Below, piece after piece: positions 35,413 to 48,100 of a stretch of 64,000 nt of DNA (position 1 is the stretch's first letter; every line of letters begins with the position of its first letter). The DNA lies in the NCBI RefSeq assembly GCF_007990715.1, contig NZ_BJWY01000014.1, positions 1 through 64,000 on the forward strand, read 5' to 3'. Source of the DNA: Nocardia seriolae NBRC 15557. GTDB lineage: Bacteria > Actinomycetota > Actinomycetes > Mycobacteriales > Mycobacteriaceae. A program made the translations under genes and the position numbers. Below the pieces are notes generated by a model. It saw nothing but the letters and a program-made list of their open reading frames with translations, was not told the origin of the DNA and ran no database searches.

Positions 35413-37056
35413 ATGGTCGACACACAAGCACCCGCCGCATCGACGGAAAACCCGGGCGAGCCGCAGGCCCGCGCGAGTATGGTGTGGGACGCCTGGGGCT
35501 CCCCGTCCGGACACAAACCGCTGCCCGAGCAGATTCGGGGACTGCTCGCACAGGTATTCGGGGTGTCCGGCGAGCCGGTGACTCGTCGCGATGAGGGCGA
35601 CGTGCCGCTGCGCGCCTCGGCGCTCACGCCGGAACAGCACGCCGGGCTCGTCGCGGTGGTCGGAGCCGAGAACCTGTCGATCGACCATCGCGACCGCCTG
35701 CTCCGCGCGGGCGGCAAGTCCACCCCGGACCTGCTGCGCCGCCGCGCCGCGGGCGAACAGGACGCCCCCGACGCCGTCGTCTTCCCCGCCGATCACGACG
35801 ATGTCCTCGCGGTGCTGAAGTACTGCTCCGCCAAGGGCATCGCGGTCGTCCCGTTCGGCGGCGGCACCAGTGTGGTCGGCGGCCTGGACCCGGCACGCGG
35901 CAGCTTCCCGGCCGTCATCGCCCTGGACCTGCGTCGCCTCGACACCCTCACCGACCTCGACCCGATCAGCGGCACCGTCACCCTGGGCGCGGGCCTGTCC
36001 GGCCCGCAGGCCGAGGAACTGCTTGCCCGCCATGGCTTTTCGCTCGGCCACTTCCCGCAGAGCTTCGAATTCGCCACCATCGGCGGGTTCGCCGCCACCC
36101 GTTCCTCGGGCCAGGCCTCGGCCGGGTACGGGCGCTTCGACGACATGATCATGCGCCTGCGGATCGCCACCCCCGCGGGTGATCTCGATCTCGGCCGCGC
36201 CCCCGCCTCGGCCGCCGGACCCGATCTGCGCGAGCTGTTCTCCGGCTCGGAGGGCACCCTCGGCATCATCACCGCGGTCACCCTGCGCGTGCACCCGGTC
36301 CCGGAGACCACCGCCTACCAGGCATGGTCGTTCCCCGACTTCGCCACCGGCGCGAACGCCCTGCGCACGGTCATCCAGGCCGGGGCCGCCCCCACCGTCA
36401 TGCGCCTGTCCGACGAGGCCGAGACCGGCCTCAACCTGGCCCGCGCCGGGGATGTCGGCGGCGCGGCCGTCGGCGGCTGCCTGGCCGTCACCACCTACGA
36501 GGGCACCGCCGCGCACGTGGCCGCCCGCAGCGCCGAGGCCGCCGCCCTGCTGGCCGCCGCCGGCGGCACCGCACTGGGCGAAACGCCCGCCCAGGAATGG
36601 GAGCACGGCCGCTTCTCCGCCCCTTACCTGCGTGATGCCCTGCTCGACGTGGGCGTGCTCTGCGAGACCCTCGAAACCGCCACCAACTGGGCCAATCTCG
36701 CCAACCTCAAGGCGAAAGTGACCGCCGCGCTGACCGACACGCTCACCGCCCAGGGCACCCCGGCGCTGGTCATGTGCCACATCTCGCACACCTACCCGAC
36801 CGGTGCGTCGCTGTACTTCACCATTGTCGGAAAGCAGGCCGATGACCCGATCGCCCAGTGGGCCAAGGCCAAACGGGCCGCGGGCGACGCCGTCGTGGCC
36901 GCGGGCGGCACCATCACCCACCACCACGCCATCGGCGCGGACCATCGCCCGTGGATGACCGACGAGGTCGGCGACCTCGGCGTGCGGGTGCTGCGCGCGG
37001 TGAAAAACGCCGTAGACCCGTCCGGAATCCTCAACCCTGGGAAGCTGATTCCGTGA
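35413..37056 (+). CDS. FAD-linked oxidase, alkyldihydroxyacetonephosphate synthase-like
   Basis: A 547-residue FAD protein of the vanillyl-alcohol-oxidase/PCMH superfamily. The FAD-binding domain includes VVPFGGGTSVVGGLDP and the Arg/Ser loop FATIGGFAATRSSGQASAGYG. The cap and C-terminal domains have GSEGTLGIITAVTLRVHP and HHHAIGADHRPWM. The HHH cluster and close match to eukaryotic alkyl-DHAP synthases suggest an ether-lipid or related glycerolipid reaction on dihydroxyacetone phosphate derivatives, though bacterial members are poorly characterised. GTGA overlap with dagK and co-location with glpD support a glycerolipid role. Corresponds in context to Rv2251. Confidence 0.88.
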   Translation: MVDTQAPAASTENPGEPQARASMVWDAWGSPSGHKPLPEQIRGLLAQVFGVSGEPVTRRDEGDVPLRASALTPEQHAGLVAVVGAENLSIDHRDRLLRAGGKSTPDLLRRRAAGEQDAPDAVVFPADHDDVLAVLKYCSAKGIAVVPFGGGTSVVGGLDPARGSFPAVIALDLRRLDTLTDLDPISGTVTLGAGLSGPQAEELLARHGFSLGHFPQSFEFATIGGFAATRSSGQASAGYGRFDDMIMRLRIATPAGDLDLGRAPASAAGPDLRELFSGSEGTLGIITAVTLRVHPVPETTAYQAWSFPDFATGANALRTVIQAGAAPTVMRLSDEAETGLNLARAGDVGGAAVGGCLAVTTYEGTAAHVAARSAEAAALLAAAGGTALGETPAQEWEHGRFSAPYLRDALLDVGVLCETLETATNWANLANLKAKVTAALTDTLTAQGTPALVMCHISHTYPTGASLYFTIVGKQADDPIAQWAKAKRAAGDAVVAAGGTITHHHAIGADHRPWMTDEVGDLGVRVLRAVKNAVDPSGILNPGKLIP

Positions 37057-37979
37057 CGACCATTCGCTCCATCGCCCTGGTGACCAACCCGCTGTCCGGG
37101 AAGGGCAAGGGTGCGCTGGTCGCCGTCGAGGCCGCCAATCTGTTCGCCGAGCGCGGTGTCGAGGTCACCGAGATCCGCGGCGACTCGGCCGCGGAGAGCG
37201 AACGCCTGCTGCGCAAGGCGCTGGCCGACTTCGACACCCGGCCCGACGCCGTGGTGGCCGCCGGCGGCGACGGCCTGACCGGCGTGGTGCTGCAGGCCCT
37301 GGTCGGCACCGGCCTGCCCCTGGGCCTCATCCCCGGCGGCACCGGCAACGACCTGGCCCGTGAACTCGGCATTCCCGACGACACCCCGGCCGCGGTGGCC
37401 GCCGTGCTGGGCGGCAATACCCGCTCCATCGATCTCGGCACCGTGGAGACCGAGGAATCCGGGCGCGCGCTCTGGTTCGCCACCGTGACCGGCACCGGCC
37501 TGGACGCGCGAGTCACCCTGCGCGCCAATGCCCTGCGCTGGCCCAACGGCCCCAAGCGCTACACCGTCGCCGCACTGCTCGAGCTGGCGAGCAAGCTGGC
37601 GGTGCCGTACCGCATCGAACTGATCGGTTCGCCCGACCACCCGGACGGCACCGTGCTCGAGCTCGACGCGATCATGGTGGCCGTCGGCAATACCCGCAGC
37701 TACGGCGGCGGCATGCAGGTCTGCCCCGACGCCGTCATCGACGACGGTCTGCTGGATCTGACCGTCGTCGGTGCCATGTCGCGCCTGGACATGCTGCGCC
37801 TGCTGCCGGACCTGTCCTCCGGCAAGCGCATCGACCACCCGGCCGCGGCCTTCCACAAGGCCCGCGAGATCCGCCTGACCGCGCCCGGCGCACCCGCCAC
37901 CGCCGACGGCGATCCGGCCGGGCTGCTCCCGGGATTCTTCCGGGCCATCCCCGGCGCGCTGGACGTCCTGGTGCCCTGA
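37053..37979 (+). CDS. dagK: Diacylglycerol kinase (lipid kinase)
   Basis: A 308-residue lipid kinase starting at GTG 37053, which overlaps the upstream stop by four bases (GTGA). The nucleotide-binding motif is VVAAGGDGLTGVVLQAL, then LGLIPGGTGNDLARELG and the acidic VCPDAVIDDGLLDLTVVG, as in DgkB/YegS enzymes. It makes phosphatidic acid from diacylglycerol and ATP, used for phospholipids and phosphatidylinositol mannosides in mycolata. The longer open frame upstream (from 36858) reads through the preceding gene in another frame and is not coding. A strong hairpin follows. Confidence 0.95.
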   Translation: MTTIRSIALVTNPLSGKGKGALVAVEAANLFAERGVEVTEIRGDSAAESERLLRKALADFDTRPDAVVAAGGDGLTGVVLQALVGTGLPLGLIPGGTGNDLARELGIPDDTPAAVAAVLGGNTRSIDLGTVETEESGRALWFATVTGTGLDARVTLRANALRWPNGPKRYTVAALLELASKLAVPYRIELIGSPDHPDGTVLELDAIMVAVGNTRSYGGGMQVCPDAVIDDGLLDLTVVGAMSRLDMLRLLPDLSSGKRIDHPAAAFHKAREIRLTAPGAPATADGDPAGLLPGFFRAIPGALDVLVP

Positions 37980-38019
37980 TCCTCGTCACCCGCCCGAGCG
38001 GTCCGCCGCTCGGACAACA

Positions 38020-38054
38020 CTGCGCCCCATGCCTTTTCGGCATGGGGCGCAGTG
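38020..38054. terminator. Convergent terminator between dagK and an exported-protein gene
   Basis: Perfect 15-bp stem (38020-38034 and 38040-38054) with loop TTTTC. It sits 41 nt after the dagK stop and 27 nt downstream of the opposite-strand gene, so it can serve both directions. Confidence 0.85.
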
Positions 38055-38080
38055 CGTATGCGGGGGTTGTCGCAGACGCG

Positions 38081-38449
38081 TCACCATTCCTGGATGACGG
38101 CCACGCCCTCCCCGTCCACGAGGATGTCCACCGAACCGTTCGGATGCGCCGCGGCCTCGCCGACGATCGTGGGCATGTCCGCGAAGACATAGGTGCCGTC
38201 GTGGGGAATCTGCGAATCGGGCTGGACGCCGACGCTGACCGCGGGGCCGGGTGCGAACCTGTCCACCAGGGCCGGAATCGGGCTGTTGGCCAGGGCTTGG
38301 GTTTCGCCGGGGGAGAGTTCCACACCGGCCGCACCGATCTGCGGAATCACGAACGGGGTTGCGGCGGAGGCGGTTCCGGTCGTGGCCAGTCCGGCGATGG
38401 CGAAGCCGGTGACGAGGACGGCGGGGGCGGCGATGGTTCGAACGCGCAT
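38081..38449 (-). CDS. Small exported protein
   Basis: A 122-residue protein with a signal peptide (about 1-30, cleavage near ASA-AT). The mature part has no Cys and no recognised domain. Its context beside dagK matches the place of the secreted protein Rv2253 in M. tuberculosis, but I cannot confirm orthology. Function unknown. Confidence 0.68.
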   Translation of the reverse strand: MRVRTIAAPAVLVTGFAIAGLATTGTASAATPFVIPQIGAAGVELSPGETQALANSPIPALVDRFAPGPAVSVGVQPDSQIPHDGTYVFADMPTIVGEAAAHPNGSVDILVDGEGVAVIQEW

Positions 38450-38673
38450 GATGACTCGCTTTCCGGCGGTGGGACCGGAGTCCCTTGGGAGCTGTCTCGG
38501 TACTGCGATGAACTTGAGTACGACTGGCGCCAGCCGAGATAGCTAGAAGACATCACCGCAGGTGGTAGAGACAAGTAATCGCGAGTCAGCTCACCCCGGG
38601 GAGCCGGAGTGGCCTTCGACACGTGCCCTGACCGGGCGAATGGGACGCTCGGCCGGGTGATCGGGGCGCTCGG
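38450..38673. other. Intergenic stretch, no gene seen
   Basis: 224 bases between two minus-strand genes. A weak hairpin (TGACCGGGCG paired with CGCTCGGTCA, near 38631-38678) lies just after the methyltransferase gene end. No coding sequence is apparent. Confidence 0.4.
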
Positions 38674-39312
38674 TCAGGCGGGGCGGCCGATCAGCAGGTG
38701 CCCGGGGATCGGCTTGTTCGGCAGGTCCCGGCGCTCGACGGCGAGCCCCGCCTTTTCCATGGCCGCGATGACCTCCGCGACCGGGCGCAGTGTGAAACCG
38801 TATGGCGTGAAAGGCATTTTCGCCATGGCGTCCGGATCGCCGATGCCGATGACCAAGCGGCCCTTCGGCTTCAGCACCCGCGCCAGTTCGGTGCACGCCG
38901 CATCCAGCTCCGGCACGAAATACACGGTGTTGCAGGTGATCACGGCATCGAGCGAGGCGTCGGGCAGCGGCAGCTCGGTGAGTGAGCCCGCGGCCAGCTT
39001 CAGCCGTCCCTCGGACAGGTCGGCCGCGAACTCCGATCGCGCCCGGTCCAGCATGTCCTGCGACAGCTCGATCCCGGTCACCGTCCCGGTGGCCCCGACC
39101 CGCTCGAGCAGCAGCGTCAGCCCGATGCCGCCGCCGAATCCGATATCGGCGGCCGCGTCCAGGGCGCTGACCTCGGCCGCGGCCACCGCGGCCGCGATCA
39201 TCGGCCGATTGCCGCGATTGAGGAATCGGGCCACGCCCTTGCCCAGTAGTCCGCGCGGATTTCCCAGTTTTCCGGCCACCGTCGACATCACCCGCGAGAC
39301 AATCGGATTCAT
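38674..39312 (-). CDS. Class I SAM-dependent methyltransferase
   Basis: A 212-residue methyltransferase with Rossmann motifs AADIGFGGGIGLTLLLERV (motif I, SAM), TGIELSQDMLDRAR (acidic residue binding ribose) and DAVITCNTVYFVPE (motif IV). It resembles UbiE/Erg6-like or arsenite methyltransferase-type small enzymes, but the substrate cannot be told. Only a short helical N-terminus precedes the fold, suggesting a small-molecule or lipid substrate. Divergent from valS with a 327-nt gap. Confidence 0.85.
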   Translation of the reverse strand: MNPIVSRVMSTVAGKLGNPRGLLGKGVARFLNRGNRPMIAAAVAAAEVSALDAAADIGFGGGIGLTLLLERVGATGTVTGIELSQDMLDRARSEFAADLSEGRLKLAAGSLTELPLPDASLDAVITCNTVYFVPELDAACTELARVLKPKGRLVIGIGDPDAMAKMPFTPYGFTLRPVAEVIAAMEKAGLAVERRDLPNKPIPGHLLIGRPA

Positions 39313-39639
39313 GGTGAAGAGGCTACCCGCCGGTCACCTGACAGGTGGTCTGTCACGACGCGAAAACAATGCGGCGGACGCAACGCTCATGCAACGAAAG
39401 CTGTTCTAACCTGGCCCATTTGGGCCAGAACCTGAGAATTGCCTTTGGATCCGGAACAGCGGCCCGAAACGGCGGTAGGCTGAGGTTCGAGGGCGAGGCT
39501 TCCGGTGTCCCTCATCCGCCGGAAGCCTCGCCCTTCGGCTTGCTCGCGACAGGGCCCTCCGGCGGCCCGCTCCGACCCCGGCGGGCCCCTACCAAAAACC
39601 CGGTCGTTGGGCGATAATCCCTGCCCTTAGAATCGACCG
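39313..39639 (+). other. valS upstream region with strong hairpin
   Basis: 327 bases with no gene. It contains a hairpin at 39491-39533 (perfect 15-bp arms, 13-nt loop), about 107 nt before the valS start. No T-box elements (no specifier loop or T-box sequence) could be recognised. The hairpin may terminate a leader transcript or act in mRNA stability. Confidence 0.5.
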
Positions 39640-42335
<2,696 letters not shown>

Positions 42336-42339
<4 letters not shown>

Positions 42340-43784
42340 ACGACGAACCGGAACGCCAGTACGCGGAAGGCTCATTGAGCGCCACCGGCACCTCGCCGGT
42401 GGACCTGGCCGAAATGGCGCTGGTCGAGGCCGAACTCGACCGGCGCTGGCCGGAGACCAAGATCGAGCCGTCGCTGACCCGCATCGCGACCCTGATGGAC
42501 CTGCTGGGCTCGCCTCAGCAGTCCTATCCGGCCATCCACATCGCGGGCACCAACGGCAAGACCTCGGTCACCCGCATGCTCGACTCGCTGCTCACCGCCC
42601 TGCACCGGCGCACCGGGCGCATCACCAGCCCGCACCTGCAACTGGCCACCGAGCGCATCGCCATCGACAACGCGCCCATCACGCCCGGGCGCTACGTCGA
42701 GGTGTACCGGGAACTGCTGCCCTACATCGAGCTGGTGGACAAGCAGTCCAAAGCCGCGGGCGGCCCGGCCATGTCGAAGTTCGAGGTGCTCACCGGCATG
42801 GCCTACGCGGCCTTCGCCGAAGCGCCCGTGGACGTGGCCGTGGTGGAAACCGGGCTGGGCGGTCGCTGGGACGCCACCAATGTGATCGACGGCCAGGTCG
42901 CGGTCATCACCCCGATCGGGTTGGACCACACCGACTATCTGGGCACCGACCTCACCTCCATCGCGGGGGAGAAGGCCGGAATCATCAAGAAGGCCGTCGA
43001 GGACGAGCTGTCCCCGCGCGACACCGTGGCCATCATCGCCCAGCAGGAACCCGAGGCCATGGACGCGCTGCTGCGCCGCGCCGTCGAGGTGGACGCGGCC
43101 GTGGCGCGCGAAGGCTCGGAGTTCCAGGTGCTTTCGCGCCGCGTCGCCATCGGCGGGCAGATGCTGGAACTTCAGGGCCTGGGCGGCGTCTACGACGACA
43201 TCTTTCTGCCCATGCACGGCGAACACCAGGCCCGCAACGCGGTGCTGGCGCTGGCCGCGGTCGAGGCGTTCTTCGGCGCGGGCGCGTCCCGGCAGCTCGA
43301 TATCGACGCCGTGCGAGCGGGTTTCGCGGCCGCCGCCAGCCCCGGCCGGATGGAGCGCATGCGCAGCGCGCCCACCATCTTCATCGACGCCGCCCACAAC
43401 CCGCACGGGGCCAAGGCCCTGGCCGCCACGCTGACAAGCGAATTCGACTTCCGCAAACTGGTGGGTGTGATCGCGGTACTGGGTGACAAGGACGCCGGCG
43501 GCATCCTCGACACCCTGGAACCGGTCTTCGACGAGATCGTCGTCACCGAGAACGGCTCCCCGCGCGCCCTGCCCGTCGACGATCTGGCCAACCTGGCCGT
43601 GCAGCGCTTCGGCGATGAACGCGTGGCCGTGGCGAACGATCTCGCCGATGCCATCGAGACCGCCATCGCATTGGCCGAGGAAGGCGAGGATGGCGAATTG
43701 GTCTCGGGCGCGGGCATAGTCATCACCGGCTCGGTCGTCACCGCCGGGGCCGCCCGCAGCCTGTTCGGAAAGGACCCCGCATGA
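42336..43784 (+). CDS. folC: Folylpolyglutamate synthase / dihydrofolate synthase
   Basis: A 482-residue Mur-ligase-family enzyme that adds L-glutamate to folates (and to dihydropteroate). The P-loop is [12 protein letters not shown], with the folate-binding loop [11 protein letters not shown] and the C-terminal Rossmann domain ([15 protein letters not shown]). GTG 42336 overlaps the valS stop (GTGA). The stop overlaps the downstream DUF4233 start (ATGA). The N-terminal extension of about 30 residues is typical of actinobacterial FolC. Confidence 0.97.
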
Positions 43785-44188
43785 CCTCCGACGCCAAGCC
43801 CGAGGTTCCGCCACCCGCCACGGACCCGTGGAAGGGCCTGCGCGGGGTCATGGCCGGAACCCTGGTCCTGGAAGCCATCACGGTCCTGCTCGCCCTGCCG
43901 GTGATCAGCGCGGTCGGTGGCGGTCTGCGCTGGTGGTCGGTGCTCTACGTGGTCGGCCTGGCCGTGATCATGTTCCTGGGTGCGGGCCTGCAACGCCGCC
44001 CCTGGGCCATCCCCTTCAACCTGGCCCTGCAGGTGGCTCTACTGCTGGGCGGCTTCATTCACCTCTCGATCCTGGTGATCGGCGTGGTCTTCGTCGCCGT
44101 CTGGATCTTCGTCCTGTTCCTGCGCGCCGATGTGAAAAAGCGCATGGAGGCCGGGATACTGCCCAGCCAGCGCATGTCCGGAGCCTGA
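43781..44188 (+). CDS. DUF4233 membrane protein
   Basis: A 135-residue integral membrane protein with four hydrophobic segments and a cytoplasmic Lys/Arg tail (LFLRADVKKRMEAG). It matches by position and length the DUF4233 family found next to folC in actinobacteria (Rv2446c). No biochemical role is known to me. Translational coupling to folC through ATGA suggests coordinated expression. Terminator-like hairpin follows. Confidence 0.9.
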   Translation: MTSDAKPEVPPPATDPWKGLRGVMAGTLVLEAITVLLALPVISAVGGGLRWWSVLYVVGLAVIMFLGAGLQRRPWAIPFNLALQVALLLGGFIHLSILVIGVVFVAVWIFVLFLRADVKKRMEAGILPSQRMSGA

Positions 44189-44205
44189 AAAATCCCCTGA
44201 ATCGG

Positions 44206-44239
44206 GCGGACCGGGGCATTGTCCCCGGTCTGCGTTTTT
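44206..44239 (+). terminator. Rho-independent terminator before ndk
   Basis: 11-nt arms (44206-44216 and 44223-44233, one G-U) with a 6-nt loop and a GTTTTT run (44234-44239). It ends the valS-folC-DUF4233 transcript 34 nt upstream of ndk. Confidence 0.85.
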
Positions 44240-44272
44240 CCTGCTGAGGGCGCGCCGGTTAAGGTTGCGCTT

Positions 44273-44689
44273 GTGACTGAGCAGACGTTGGTACTCATCA
44301 AGCCCGACGGCGTGGCCCGCGGCCTCATCGGGGAGATCATCACCCGCATCGAGCGCAAGGGTCTGAAGCTCGCGGCCCTGAAGCAGGTGAACGTCTCCGA
44401 GGAGCTCGCCGCCGAGCACTACGCCGAGCACGCCGAGCGCCCGTTCTTCGGCTCGCTCATCGAATTCATCACCTCCGGCCCGGTCGTCGCGATCGTCCTG
44501 GAAGGCCCGCGCGCCATCCCCGCCTTCCGCCAGATCGCCGGCGGCACCGACCCGGTCGAGAAGGCCGTCCCCGGCTCCATCCGCGGCGACTACGCCCTCG
44601 AGACCCAGTACAACCTGGTGCACGGCTCCGACTCGCCCGAGTCCGCCAAGCGCGAGATCGCGCTCTGGTTCCCCGAATTCGCGCTCTGA
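44273..44689 (+). CDS. ndk: Nucleoside diphosphate kinase
   Basis: A 138-residue NDP kinase transferring gamma-phosphate between nucleoside di- and triphosphates through a phosphohistidine. The N-terminus [16 protein letters not shown], the catalytic His in [19 protein letters not shown] and the C-terminal ALWFPEF are canonical. GTG 44273 is chosen; the upstream extension to 44219 crosses the terminator and is unconserved. Same place as Rv2445c in M. tuberculosis. Confidence 0.97.
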   Translation: MTEQTLVLIKPDGVARGLIGEIITRIERKGLKLAALKQVNVSEELAAEHYAEHAERPFFGSLIEFITSGPVVAIVLEGPRAIPAFRQIAGGTDPVEKAVPGSIRGDYALETQYNLVHGSDSPESAKREIALWFPEFAL

Positions 44690-45171
44690 TCTCTCCGGGG
44701 GCCGTGCCCCCGCAGCTCCACCGATAGGTCCGGGGGCCCACCCCCGGACCCCGGAATCAGCGGCCGCCCGCGAGACTCGCGAGGCCCGCTCCGGGCCGCG
44801 TGGGCACGACGCCCCGACGTGGTGTGGGATACTGGCTCTGGAAGTGACCGACGCCGGCCGTTTGCGGCAGGTGTCGTTCACCTTCGAATTGACACCGCGG
44901 AGCGACGGACGATCATCGCTGCCGCCGACGGCTTCCAAGACTCGGCCGCCGGGCAGGCACGCTGGATGAACGCTCGTGACACGGAGTTGAGCCAACCAAC
45001 CAGGCGCCACGTGACCAGTTAGCCCGAACGACGAGATACCGGTGATAACGGGCCACACGGCGCGAAGACTTACGATCTCATGCCCGCGGGTGTGAGGCCG
45101 ACAAGACAGCGCCCCCGCGACGGCCGCGTCACTCCTCAGAGGAGCGCGCCCGGGGGCCCCGAGGAGATTTC
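44690..45171 (+). other. ndk-rne intergenic region and long rne leader
   Basis: 482 bases without a gene. A GC-rich hairpin (44727-44750: perfect 10-bp arms, 4-nt loop) lies 38 nt after ndk and may be a terminator, though no T-run follows. A GATACT hexamer near 44828 is a plausible -10 for rne, which would give a leader of about 340 nt. RNase E genes often have long regulatory leaders. No open frame here has a ribosome site or family resemblance. Confidence 0.5.
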
Positions 45172-48100
45172 GTGGCCGATCAAGAGCCGCTGGAAGCATC
45201 GCAGAGCAATGGCGAAGGGGAGGGCGCTTCGACCACCCCGGCTGCCGAACAGTTGCCGGAACGGATCCGAGTGCACGCACTGGCGAAGCTGCTGGGCACC
45301 ACCAGCAAACGTATTCTGGCCCACCTGACCGAGATGGGCGCGCAGGCGAGAAGCCCGCAATCCAGCCTGGACCGCGCCGTCGCCGAGACCGTCCGCGACG
45401 CCTTCGGCCCCCGTGATATCGATGCGCCCGATCCCATCGCGGTTCCCGAACCCGCCGAGGAGCCGGTCGCTCCCGGGCCCATCGCCGAGTCCACCGTCGA
45501 CGCGGCCATCGCCGCGCAGGACGATCGGGCCGCCGACGAGATCGCCGCCGAGGAAGTGGAAGCCGCGGAGGCGGCCGTCGCCGCCCCGGCCAGGCAGACC
45601 AGCCTGTTCGCGAGCCCGTTCCAGAGCGAGCCGCAGGTCGACGAGCCGGTCCAGTACCAGCCGTCCGCCGCGGTGGCCGCGCCGCTGTTCCAGGCGCCGG
45701 ACGCCGCGGCCGCCGAGGAGGCCCGCCGCGCGCGCCGCGCCGAGCGCAAGGCCCGCACCGAAGAACGGGTCGCCGCCGAAAAGGATGTCGAGACCAAGGC
45801 CGTCACTGCCAAGGCCGTCGCCGAGGAGCCCGTCGCCGAGGACGCCGAGGACGAGGGCGAATGGGACGGCGAGCAGCGCGGCCGTGACGAGGCCGACCGC
45901 GAGGGCACCTCGCGCCGTCGTCGTCGTGGTCGCCGCGGTCGCGGCCGGGGTCGCGGAGAACAGCACGGCGACAATGACACCGACGATCTCGACGGTGACG
46001 AGGCCGAGGCCGACGAGACCGCCGAAGCCGCCGATATCGACGCCGCCGAGGATGAGGACGAGGGCGCGGCCGTGCCCGAGGGCTCGAGCAGCCGTCGCCG
46101 TCGCCGTCGTCGCCGCCGCAAGGGCGGGGAGGACAACGAGCCCGAGGCCTCGGACGACGATCCGCCCAACACCGTCGTGCATGAGCGGGAGCCGCGCAGC
46201 AAGCGCCGTGCCGCCGCCAAGGATGTCGACGAGGTGCAGGGCATCAGCGGTTCGACCCGCCTGGAGGCCAAGCGTCAGCGCCGCCGCGACGGTCGCGAGG
46301 CCGGGCGCCGCCGCCCGCCCATCCTGACCGAGTCGGAGTTCCTGGCCCGCCGCGAAGCGGTGGACCGGGTGATGGTGGTGCGCGAGAAGCACTTCGCGGA
46401 GCACCCCACCTCCACCACCCAGGTCGCGGTGCTCGAGGACAACATCCTGGTCGAGCACTTCGTGACCTCCACGGGTTCGGCGTCCATGGTCGGCAATGTG
46501 TACCTGGGCAAGGTGCAGAACGTGCTGCCGTCGATGGAGGCGGCGTTCGTGGACATCGGCCGCGGCCGCAACGGCGTGCTGTACGCGGGCGAGGTGAACT
46601 GGGAGGCCGCCGGTCTGGGCGGCAAGGAGCGCAAGATCGAGCAGGCGCTCAAGCCCGGTGACACCGTGCTGGTGCAGGTCTCCAAGGATCCGGTGGGCCA
46701 CAAGGGCGCCCGCCTGACCACGCAGATCAGCCTGGCCGGTCGCTTCCTGGTGTACGTGCCGGGCGGCACCTCCACCGGCATCTCCCGCAAGCTGCCCGAC
46801 ACCGAGCGCAAGCGGCTCAAGGAGATCCTGCGCGACATCGTGCCGCAGGACGCCGGTGTGATCATCCGCACCGCGTCGGAGGGCGTCTCCGAGCCCGAGC
46901 TGGCGCGCGATGTCGAACGGCTGCAAGCGACTTGGCGCACCATCGAGGAGCAGTCCAAGCAGGGCTCGGGCGCGCCCAAGACCCTGTACGAAGAGCCGGA
47001 CCTGCTGGTCAAGGTGGTCCGCGACCTGTTCAACGAGGACTTCTCCAAGCTGGTCATCGAGGGCGAGCGCGCCTGGACCACGGTCGAGAACTACGTCCGC
47101 ACGGTCGCCCCGGACATGCTGGCCCGGGTCGAGCGCTACGAGGGCAGCGGTGTCGACGTGTTCGGCTCGCTGCGCATCGACGAGCAGCTGGCCAAGGCCC
47201 TCGACCGCAAGGTGTGGCTGCCCTCGGGCGGCACCCTGGTGATCGACCGCACCGAGGCCATGACCGTCATCGACGTCAACACCGGCAAGTTCACCGGGTC
47301 GGGCGGGTCCAATCTCGAAGAGACCGTGACCCGCAACAACCTGGAGGCGGCCGAGGAGATCGTGCGCCAGATGCGGCTGCGCGATATCGGCGGCATGATC
47401 GTGGTCGACTTCATCGACATGGTCCTGGAGTCCAACCGGGACCTGGTGCTGCGCCGCCTCACCGAGGCGCTGGGCCGCGACCGCACCCGCCACCAGGTCT
47501 CCGAGGTCACCTCGCTGGGCCTGGTCCAGATGACCCGCAAGAAGCTGGGCACCGGCCTGGTCGAGGCGTTCTCCACCACCTGTGAGACCTGCCACGGCCG
47601 TGGCATTCTGGTGCACAACTATCCCGTCGAAGCGTCGGCTCCGGCCGGTGACACTGGCGAGGGCGTGGGTCGCCGCGAGGGGTCGCGCCGCCGCCGCAAG
47701 GACCGCAACGCGCCCGCCGCCGAGGCCCCGGCCGTCGAGCCGGTGGTCGAGGAGAAGGTCGAGAAGACGGACAAGCCTGAGGTCAAGGCCGAGCAGGCCG
47801 CAGCCAAGCGGGCCCACCCGGTCGCCATGGCCATGGCCGCGCACGCCGCCGAAGAGGCCGTGCACGCCGCGGACGAGGACGCCGTCACGGCCGCCGACGC
47901 CGCGAATGCGGTACCGGCCGAGGGTGATTCCGTGGCCGATGTCGCGGCTGCCGAGTCGGTCATCGTGCGCGCGGCCGAGAACGCCGCCGCCGAGGCCACC
48001 CTCGCCGAGCGCGCGGTGACCGAGGTCGAGGACGAGGTGGCGGCGAGCACCAACGGCACCGCGGTCGCACCGGTCGTGGACACCGTGGTGGTCGAGTCCG

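Noticed and set aside
36858..37052. N-terminal extension of DagK
   Set aside because: It is the third-frame reading of the flavoprotein gene; GTG 37053 with GTGA coupling matches the normal lipid-kinase start.
39313..39639. T-box riboswitch in front of valS
   Set aside because: No specifier loop, T-box consensus or antiterminator pairing could be found.
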